A stretch of 12,664 nucleotides of DNA, taken from contig CAMOIK010000048.1 in NCBI GenBank assembly GCA_946615875.1, forward strand, positions 1 to 12,664. The letters are read 5' to 3'. Position numbers and translations under genes: made by a program. Shown piece by piece: positions 1-5,071 of this stretch. The notes under the pieces were generated by a model that had not been told where the DNA came from, made no database searches, and was given only the letters and a program-made list of their open reading frames with translations. The stretch comes from an uncultured Verrucomicrobiota bacterium (GTDB lineage: Bacteria > Verrucomicrobiota > Kiritimatiellia > RFP12 > UBA1067). The stretch's first letter is position 1; each line of letters begins with the position of its first letter.

Positions 1-2
1 GA

Positions 3-79
3 GCGCCCATAGCTCAACTGGATAGAGTATCAGACTACGAATCTGAGGGTTGCAGGTCCGACTCCTGCTGGGCGCGCCA
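3..79 (+). tRNA. tRNA-Arg (anticodon ACG)
   Basis: A complete cloverleaf can be folded by eye. The acceptor stem is 3-9 with 69-75 (GCGCCCA/TGGGCGC). The anticodon stem is 30-34 with 42-46, around a 7-nt loop with ACG at 37-39. The T stem is 52-56 with 64-68. The discriminator is G76 and CCA is encoded at 77-79. An ACG anticodon is normally deaminated to ICG by TadA and reads CGU/CGC/CGA. It is the first gene of a tandem Arg-fMet-Pro array, with 17 nt to the next tRNA. Its promoter lies outside the window. Confidence 0.96.
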
Positions 80-96
80 TTAGGGAGACGCCAGAT

Positions 97-173
<77 letters not shown>

Positions 174-199
174 ATTTCGTGGAATCTGGCCACGGCAGT

Positions 200-276
200 C
201 GGGGCGTAGCGCAGTCTGGTAGCGCGTTTGCTTGGGGTGCAAAAGGTCACGAGTTCAAATCTCGTCGCTCCGACCA
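200..276 (+). tRNA. tRNA-Pro (anticodon GGG)
   Basis: The acceptor stem is 200-206 with 266-272 (CGGGGCG/CGCTCCG, including one G-U pair). The anticodon stem TTTGC/GCAAA surrounds the loop TTGGGGT, giving anticodon GGG. The T arm is 249-253 with 261-265. The discriminator is A273 and CCA is encoded at 274-276. It reads CCC and CCU. It lies 26 nt after the initiator tRNA and is probably co-transcribed with it. Confidence 0.95.
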
Positions 277-302
277 TTCCGAGCAGGGACATGAAATGGC
301 GG

Positions 303-332
303 TTGCAGGGTGCAGGGGAAATATGATATAAT
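303..332 (+). promoter_or_regulatory. Sigma70-type promoter for tRNA-Cys
   Basis: A -35-like TTGCAG at 303-308 and a perfect TATAAT -10 at 327-332 are separated by 18 nt. Transcription would start near 339, about 14 nt before tRNA-Cys. The gap after tRNA-Pro (277-352) is long compared with the 17 and 26 nt inside the array, which supports a separate promoter for tRNA-Cys. The assignment is by consensus only. Confidence 0.7.
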
Positions 333-352
333 ATGTGCCGATGAAACGAATA

Positions 353-426
353 GGTGGGATGGCCGAGCGGTTAGGTAGCGGACTGCAAATCCGCTTACAG
401 CGGTTCAACTCCGCTTCCCACCTCCA
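353..426 (+). tRNA. tRNA-Cys (anticodon GCA)
   Basis: The acceptor stem is 353-359 with 416-422 (GGTGGGA/TCCCACC). The anticodon loop CTGCAAA carries GCA. The T arm is 399-403 with 411-415. The discriminator is U423, the expected identity base for cysteine, and CCA is encoded at 424-426. Its own promoter lies upstream and a strong terminator hairpin starts 14 nt downstream, so it reads as an independent unit. Confidence 0.96.
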
Positions 427-439
427 ATGCGAAAGGACA

Positions 440-482
440 GGTTGCGGCTTGGCGGGCTTCGCCGGGCGGCGACTTTTTGTTT
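440..482 (+). terminator. Rho-independent terminator after tRNA-Cys
   Basis: A long stem forms from 440-445 with 469-474 (6 pairs), a G446/G468 mismatch, then 447-454 with 460-467 (8 pairs including G-U), around a 5-nt loop at 455-459. The run TTTTTGTTT follows from 474. It lies directly behind tRNA-Cys on the same strand, as expected for an intrinsic terminator, and separates the tRNA from the membrane-protein gene at 591. Confidence 0.8.
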
Positions 483-536
483 AGTCTTTTTCCTGATACG
501 CATTCCGCTCTTGCCAACCCGCCCTGCCGCACTGCG

Positions 537-588
537 CTTTTCCACGCTCCACTTCCAACTTTCCACACTCACCTTCAATATTCAACCG
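537..588 (+). repeat. Pyrimidine-rich, G-poor low-complexity tract before the start codon at 591
   Basis: The stretch is made of variations on TTCCAC, TTCCAAC, CCTTCAA and ATTCAAC, with almost no G on the + strand. It ends directly at the ATG at 591, and no SD is visible there. It may be a degenerate tandem or dispersed repeat, or an A/C/U-rich unstructured leader that helps ribosome binding without an SD. The rest of 483-536 shows nothing recognisable. Confidence 0.45.
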
Positions 589-590
589 AT

Positions 591-1148
591 ATGGTATTCT
601 GGGGACTTGCACTTGGTGCGCCGCTTGTGGCGTTTGGCGGTCTTTGCGCGGCGGACCGCGCGAAGGCGAAGGCATTTGCCGAATGGTTCGAGACCAGCCG
701 CCCGTTGGCGGCGGCGCTCACCGTCGTAGCGTGGTTCTGGACGGCCCGCGAGCTCGACGTGATCGGCATAGACGTCTTCGACATGGTGACCAAGCGCTTT
801 CCCGGCGAACTGTGGGTGCTGGCGGCCGTGCTATCCTGGCTTACGGTCATATGGATGCCGAAGAACCTTGGCGTCCGCGCCCTGACGGGCATATTGATGC
901 TCTTCCCCGCGTCGCTTTTCCGCACGACCCGGCTGCTGCTGCCAGCCAGCGGAGTCGGTCTTGTCCACCTGTTCGTCGTGTTCGCCTATCTCTGCGCGAT
1001 GGTCGGGATGTACGGAATGTTCTATCCGTGGAGGCTGGAAAAGGCGCTTGGCATAGTGCTATCCGGCCCATCGGCGGCGACGCGCCTCTTCGGTCTGTCG
1101 CTCGCGGCCGTCGGCGTCTGCCTGGCGGCGGCCGGGTTTGCAATCTGA
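591..1148 (+). CDS. Small multi-pass membrane protein of unknown function (185 aa)
   Basis: I do not recognise the family. The 185-residue product is very hydrophobic, with about five or six likely membrane segments near residues 4-21, 38-50, 72-89, 96-112, 123-142 and 164-183. Short charged loops separate them, for example around ADRAKAKAF, TARELD and YPWRLEKAL. I saw no catalytic motif or metal-ligand cluster. The start at 591 is chosen because the protein becomes membrane-like there; an upstream in-frame TTG at 477 would add low-complexity codons ending at a terminator T-run. There is no SD. It lies 32 nt before the phosphate-transporter gene on the same strand, so the two are probably co-transcribed and could act together. 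That link rests on position only. Confidence 0.7.
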   Translation: MVFWGLALGAPLVAFGGLCAADRAKAKAFAEWFETSRPLAAALTVVAWFWTARELDVIGIDVFDMVTKRFPGELWVLAAVLSWLTVIWMPKNLGVRALTGILMLFPASLFRTTRLLLPASGVGLVHLFVVFAYLCAMVGMYGMFYPWRLEKALGIVLSGPSAATRLFGLSLAAVGVCLAAAGFAI

Positions 1149-1180
1149 TCTCCGGCGGACGCGCCCCACGATCCACGACG

Positions 1181-2869
1181 ATGCACACGACCTCGACACT
1201 GCTGACGCTGCTCGGAGGGCTCGGGATATTCCTGCTCGGGATGAAGCACTTCTCCGAGGGGCTTCAGGCGGTCGGCGGGGAATGGCTGCGGCGCATAATG
1301 GGGTGGGCGACGGCGAACAGGCTGGCGGGCGTCGGCGCCGGCGCGGCGTCCACGCTGATCACGCAGTCGTCGTCGATCATCACGGCCATGCTGGTGGGCT
1401 TCGTGTCGTCCGGGATGCTCACCCTCCAGCAGGCGATAAGCGTCATCCTCGGCGCCAACATCGGGACCACCGGGACCGTGTGGATAGTGGCGTTGGCCCC
1501 TTCGCCGGGAATGCTTGGTCTTGTGGGGCTGGCGCTTGGAGGCCTGCTATACTTCTTCATCCGCCGCGAACCCCTGCACGACCTCGGGCTGGCGATCCTC
1601 GGCCTCGGCCTTGTGCTGCTCGGGCTCTACTTCATGTCGAAAGGCGTGGTGCCGCTCAGGGGGAGCGAAGCGGCCAGGGAAGCGTTCGCGTCGCTCGCCC
1701 CCGACGGCCTCATCGGCGTCGCGGCGGTGGCGCTGGGCGCGGCGGCAGTCTCCGCCGCGATCAACTCGGCAGCGACGATAGCGATCGCGATGACGCTTGC
1801 GTCGCACGGCCTGATCGCCTACGAGACGGCGATAGCCGCGCTGTTCGGGGCCAACATAGGCACCACGGCGTCGGCGTGGCTGGCGGCGGCCGGCGGCACG
1901 GCGGCGGCGCGCCGCACCGCCCTGGCGCACACCCTCGCCAACGCGGCCGGCTCGCTCGCATTCCTGCCGCTCGTCCTGCCCGTGCTGGTGCCGATGGGCA
2001 AGTGGCTCTTTCCCGGATGGAACGCCGCCACCGAGGCGCCATGCGGGACGATGCTGTGCGGCATCATGGCCCCCATTGCCGCCACCGACACCGTGTTCGC
2101 GGTGCTGCGCGGCGCCATCACGTTCCCGTTCGCCGCGCCCCTGGCCCGCCTCCTCTCGGCCCTGATACCCGGCAAGGGGGAGGAGAAGCCCCACCTTTCC
2201 GCGCTCAACATGCGCGCCAAGCAGTCTCCCGTGATCGCCTGCGAGCAGGCGATGAAGGAAGTGCGCTTCATGGCGGAAAGCGGCATCGATCTTGTCGAGA
2301 ACGTCCGCAAGGTCTTCACCGGCGAAGCGGACGAAAAGACGGAAGAGCACATATTCCACCGCGAGAAGGTGCTGGACAACGTGCAGAAGGAGATCACGGA
2401 GTTCATCGGCAAGGTGATGGCGGCCCGCCTCCCGCAGGAAGTGGCGGACCGCGCCCGCCTCATCCTCCGTCTCTCGGACGAGCTGGAGTCCGTCTCAGAC
2501 GAAGCGCCGGCCATCCTGAAGGCGGTCAGGCGACTTCGCGCAGACGGCCAGCGCATCAGCGACGTGTCGTCGGCGGCGATCCTGAGCGTCCACGACCGCG
2601 TGGCGGACTTCGCGGCCAAGGTCACCGACTCGTTCTTCATGCGCACCCCTCCGCTTTCCGCAGAAGCCGCGCAGTCCATCAGCCGCGACCTGCACCAATT
2701 CATCCGCTCCATCCGCCAGGGGCAGCTGGGCCGCGTCGGCCCGGACGACCCGACGTCTCCCACGCGGGTGCTGGTCGAGCTGGACATCCTCAACGCCTTC
2801 GAGCGCATACGCTCGTACTACCTGAACATCGCCGAGGCTCTCGCCGGAGGAAAGAAGGCGAAGGCCTGA
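1181..2869 (+). CDS. Na+/phosphate cotransporter family protein with C-terminal PhoU-like domain (562 aa)
   Basis: This is an inner-membrane protein of the Na/Pi cotransporter II family (NptA/YjbB-like), expected to move phosphate with sodium. Two inverted-repeat halves are visible. The first has QSSS at residues 62-65 and GANIGTT at 91-97. The second keeps GANIGTT at 223-229, but its QSSS counterpart is NSAA at 195-198. The membrane part ends near residue 330. Residues about 345-555 are a charged helical PhoU-like domain, as in many bacterial members, and may tie transport to phosphate status. The ATG at 1181 gives the first hydrophobic helix directly at the N-terminus; the open frame runs further upstream, but that part is a shadow of the preceding gene. 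No SD is seen. It converges with the fumarase gene, with 13 nt between stop codons. Confidence 0.9.
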   Translation: MHTTSTLLTLLGGLGIFLLGMKHFSEGLQAVGGEWLRRIMGWATANRLAGVGAGAASTLITQSSSIITAMLVGFVSSGMLTLQQAISVILGANIGTTGTVWIVALAPSPGMLGLVGLALGGLLYFFIRREPLHDLGLAILGLGLVLLGLYFMSKGVVPLRGSEAAREAFASLAPDGLIGVAAVALGAAAVSAAINSAATIAIAMTLASHGLIAYETAIAALFGANIGTTASAWLAAAGGTAAARRTALAHTLANAAGSLAFLPLVLPVLVPMGKWLFPGWNAATEAPCGTMLCGIMAPIAATDTVFAVLRGAITFPFAAPLARLLSALIPGKGEEKPHLSALNMRAKQSPVIACEQAMKEVRFMAESGIDLVENVRKVFTGEADEKTEEHIFHREKVLDNVQKEITEFIGKVMAARLPQEVADRARLILRLSDELESVSDEAPAILKAVRRLRADGQRISDVSSAAILSVHDRVADFAAKVTDSFFMRTPPLSAEAAQSISRDLHQFIRSIRQGQLGRVGPDDPTSPTRVLVELDILNAFERIRSYYLNIAEALAGGKKAKA

Positions 2870-2891
2870 GCGGCGCGGCGCGTCAGAAGCC
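2863..2891. other. Short convergent junction with a GC-rich inverted repeat
   Basis: The + strand stop (2867-2869) and the - strand stop (2883-2885) face each other across 13 nt made only of G and C. CTGA at 2866-2869 can pair with TCAG at 2883-2886, extended by GGC 2863-2865 with GCC 2889-2891 past a two-base bulge. It could be a modest bidirectional hairpin, but it has no T-run on either side and is not a convincing intrinsic terminator. Confidence 0.3.
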
Positions 2892-3722
2892 GATGGAACG
2901 GCGTCGGCACGCCCAGCACATGTAGGCGACGGTGACGAAGAACGACGCCGGCACCCTTGGGCGGGCGGCGATTTTCACGCCGAGCAGCGTCGTCGCGCCC
3001 CCCAGCCCCATCGGGCCGATGCCAAGCGAGTTCGCGTCGCGCAGCAACCTCCGTTCGAGGCGGGCGAGGCGCGGATCCGGCGAAGAGTCGGAAAGGTCGC
3101 GCAAGAGCTGGCGCTTCGCCGTCTCGTAGGCGGTGGCGCGGTCGCCGCCTATGCACACGCCGAGGATGCCCGGCGCGCAGCCGTAGCCCTGCGCCTTGTG
3201 GACGGCGTCGAGCACGCATTTCCTGACGCCGTCGAGATCGCGTCCTGCGGCCAGGGCGGCGTCCGGCAAAGAATACTGGCGAGACATGTTTTCGCTGCCG
3301 CCGCCCTTCATGAGCAGCGTCACGCCGCGCCCTGCGGCGTCGTCGTAGTGCACGACCGGCGCGCCAGGCGCGCAGTTGTCGTCGTAGCTCTTGCCGTCTA
3401 TGGCGTCTATGCAGTTCTTGCGGAGGAAGCCCTGCGCGGTCGCGGAAGCGACGGCGGCCGCGATGCGCTCCGGCGTGACTACCCTGCGAAGCTCCGCGCC
3501 GACGTAGAAAGCGAGCGTGCCGGTATCCTGGCAGAGAGGCGAACCGGCGCTGCGGGCCAGCGCCACGTTGTCCAGTATCGTCCGCAGCACCACCGCCGCC
3601 GACGCGTTCCCCTTCTCGCGGCGCAGCGCGCGCCTGATGGCAGCCTCGACATCGGCGGGCAGCGACGAACTGGCGTCGCGCACCAGGCCGGTCAGCCTCT
3701 CTATGACGTCCGCACCTTTCAT
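2883..3722 (-). CDS. Class I (iron-sulfur) fumarate hydratase / tartrate dehydratase alpha subunit (279 aa)
   Basis: This is the alpha subunit (N-terminal domain) of the [4Fe-4S] class I hydro-lyases, which interconvert fumarate and malate or dehydrate tartrate. Visible signatures are SPLCQDTGT (C64), DNCAPGAP (C117), the glycine-rich KGGGSENMS near 139-147, GYGCAPGILG (C182), IGGDR, and the C-terminal VAYMCWACRR. By family spacing, C64, C182 and C269 are the likely cluster ligands: 118 and 87 residues apart, against 119 and 94 in E. coli FumA. The length fits the alpha subunit of the two-subunit form. No beta-subunit gene lies beside it, so the partner must be elsewhere or missing. The start at 3722 overlaps the methyltransferase stop (ATGA) and has an AAAGGA SD at 3727-3732. 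Substrate cannot be decided from sequence alone. Confidence 0.88.
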   Translation of the reverse strand: MKGADVIERLTGLVRDASSSLPADVEAAIRRALRREKGNASAAVVLRTILDNVALARSAGSPLCQDTGTLAFYVGAELRRVVTPERIAAAVASATAQGFLRKNCIDAIDGKSYDDNCAPGAPVVHYDDAAGRGVTLLMKGGGSENMSRQYSLPDAALAAGRDLDGVRKCVLDAVHKAQGYGCAPGILGVCIGGDRATAYETAKRQLLRDLSDSSPDPRLARLERRLLRDANSLGIGPMGLGGATTLLGVKIAARPRVPASFFVTVAYMCWACRRRSIGF

Positions 3723-4915
3723 TTCTTCCTTTCGAGCGTGACGAACGTCTCGAAGCGAGCCGTCCTGGGGAACATGTCGAACCATCTGACCGACCGTATC
3801 TCGAACGCCTGCGCCAGCGAACGAAGGTCCCTGACGAGCGTGGCCGGGTCGCAGCTGACGTAAAGGACGCGAGGTGCGCGGCTCTTGGCTATCGCCCTCG
3901 CCACGTGATGCTCCAGCCCGCTCCTCGGAGGGTCGAGGACGACCGTCGCAGTCTCCGAAAACGGGATCTCCTTCAGCAGCTGCCCGACCTGTCCCATGAC
4001 GAACCTGGCGTCGCCCATGGCCTGCGCGGCGGCGTTGCGCTCGGCGAACGCGACGGCCTGTTTGCCGGATTCCACGCCGAAGAGCGAGCGCGGGCGGCAG
4101 CAGAGCCCGAACACCCCCACGCCGCAGTAGAGGTCGAGGATGTCCGGCGCCGCCGCCCTGCCGCGCTCGAACTCGTCCGCCACGGAGCGGTAGAGCCGCT
4201 GCGCGACTTCCGGATTGACCTGCCAGAAGCCGTCGGCGGGCACCTCGAAAGTCCTGCCGCACGCGCATTCCTTCATCACGGCGTTCGGCGGCGGCCTGTC
4301 GCCGACCCACCATTTGACGCCGCTGGCGAGGCTCCACCGGATTGTCAGGTTGCCTTTGCGCTCGATCGTCTTGCGAACGTTCGGCGCACCCTGCGTGAGC
4401 AGCGACATCACGTGGCGGCGGATCGCCGGCAGCGCGAGATTGATTTCCCGCCTGGCCAGCGGATCGGACTCGACGTCCACGACGCTGTGGCCCGGCTCCT
4501 TGCGATAGCCCAGCACCCACTCGCCATTCTCCATGCCGAAGTGGTAAACGACCTTGTTGCGATAGTTGAAGGCGCCCTCCGCCGCCTCGCAGACCGGCGG
4601 CGACGGCAGCGGGATGCGGGCGCGCTCGAAGAAGTCTGCGAGCTGCGCCGCCTTCGTTTCGATCTCGGCCTTGCGCGTGAAGTTGGCGTATGCCATGCCC
4701 GGTATCGGCGGCGGTTCCGCGCCCGTGCGGTCCGGGGATGCCTCTACGATCTCGACGAGGCGCGCGCGGACGTAGCGCGGCTTCTCCTCCACGATCTCCG
4801 CCTTCACCTGCTCGCCGGGCAGGGCGCCGGGCACGAAGACCACGCGCCCGTCGCCGAGCCTGCCCAGCCCGTCGCCGCCATACACTACCTTGGCTATGTT
4901 TACGGTCGATGTCAT
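3719..4915 (-). CDS. RNA (uracil-5-)-methyltransferase, TrmA/RlmC/RlmD family, with TRAM domain (398 aa)
   Basis: A SAM-dependent enzyme that makes 5-methyluridine in 23S rRNA or tRNA; the exact target cannot be told from sequence. An N-terminal TRAM RNA-binding domain occupies about residues 1-60. The catalytic half shows FWQVN (240-244), the SAM-binding DLYCGVGVFG (261-270), DPPRSG (328-333), the nucleophile motif SCDP with C355, and the catalytic-base motif with E389 (RFET). The CxxxxxCxxC iron-sulfur motif of RlmD, expected near residues 60-80, is absent; that stretch reads PPPIPGMAYANFTRK. The ATG at 4915 overlaps the stop of a 27-codon ORF (ATGA), and its own stop overlaps the fumarase start (ATGA), so all three are probably translationally coupled. 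A longer in-frame start at 5026 falls inside the promoter and is rejected. Confidence 0.9.
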   Translation of the reverse strand: MTSTVNIAKVVYGGDGLGRLGDGRVVFVPGALPGEQVKAEIVEEKPRYVRARLVEIVEASPDRTGAEPPPIPGMAYANFTRKAEIETKAAQLADFFERARIPLPSPPVCEAAEGAFNYRNKVVYHFGMENGEWVLGYRKEPGHSVVDVESDPLARREINLALPAIRRHVMSLLTQGAPNVRKTIERKGNLTIRWSLASGVKWWVGDRPPPNAVMKECACGRTFEVPADGFWQVNPEVAQRLYRSVADEFERGRAAAPDILDLYCGVGVFGLCCRPRSLFGVESGKQAVAFAERNAAAQAMGDARFVMGQVGQLLKEIPFSETATVVLDPPRSGLEHHVARAIAKSRAPRVLYVSCDPATLVRDLRSLAQAFEIRSVRWFDMFPRTARFETFVTLERKK

Positions 4916-4995
4916 TGCTCTGCGGGCTTTCGGTGGCCGCCGGCGATGGCGGCGATTGCGGTTTCCCCGGTCTCTGCGCTGCGTGTCTGCGTCAT
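4912..4995 (-). CDS. Putative small ORF or leader peptide (27 aa) coupled to the methyltransferase
   Basis: This short ORF starts at ATG 4995, 9 nt after an AAAGGA SD (5005-5010) and about 23 nt after the predicted transcription start. It ends in a TGA that overlaps the methyltransferase ATG (TCAT at 4912-4915 on the + strand). Promoter, SD, start and stop/start overlap all line up, while the methyltransferase start has no good SD of its own. The peptide begins MTQTRSAETGE, continues with an Ala/Ile/Gly-rich middle and ends HRKPAEQ. It is hydrophilic, with no membrane segment or Cys. I recognise no family. It may be a real micropeptide or just a device that delivers ribosomes to the next gene. 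Confidence 0.55.
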   Translation of the reverse strand: MTQTRSAETGETAIAAIAGGHRKPAEQ

Positions 4996-5004
4996 GCGGC
5001 GTCG

Positions 5005-5010
5005 TCCTTT
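5005..5010 (-). promoter_or_regulatory. Ribosome binding site of the 27-codon ORF
   Basis: AAAGGA on the - strand lies 9 nt before the ATG at 4995. It is the only good SD between the promoter at 5025-5033 and the methyltransferase, so it is the reason to believe the small ORF is translated. Confidence 0.55.
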
Positions 5011-5024
5011 CGTTGTCGCCGCAC

Positions 5025-5033
5025 ATTATACCA
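5025..5033 (-). promoter_or_regulatory. Extended -10 promoter for the small ORF / methyltransferase / fumarase operon
   Basis: On the - strand this reads TGGTATAAT: a perfect TATAAT at 5025-5030 with the TGn extension at 5031-5033. No -35 of useful quality lies 16-18 nt upstream, which is acceptable for an extended -10 site. Transcription would start near 5018, giving a leader of about 23 nt before ATG 4995. It lies in the 156-nt gap behind clpB, so the operon need not depend on clpB transcription. Confidence 0.65.
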
Positions 5034-5071
5034 TATTTTCGCCGGCGGGTGGCGCGTTTGGCGCCGCGGCG

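Noticed and set aside
644..1180. In-frame upstream extension of the phosphate transporter
   Set aside because: This part overlaps the 185-aa membrane protein in another frame, is Arg/Gly-rich and resembles nothing in the transporter family. ATG 1181 fits the family start.
2863..2891. Bidirectional intrinsic terminator between the convergent genes
   Set aside because: The pairing is short (4+3 pairs with a bulge), the loop is large and neither side has a T-run.
1138..2925. A 595-codon frame on the + strand across the phosphate transporter gene
   Set aside because: It is an Arg/His/Gly-rich shadow of the real frame, which shows membrane helices and the QSSS/GANIGTT motifs.
4916..5026. Longer methyltransferase start at 5026
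   Set aside because: It overlaps the TATAAT box, adds an Arg-rich non-conserved stretch, and the TRAM domain begins right after ATG 4915.
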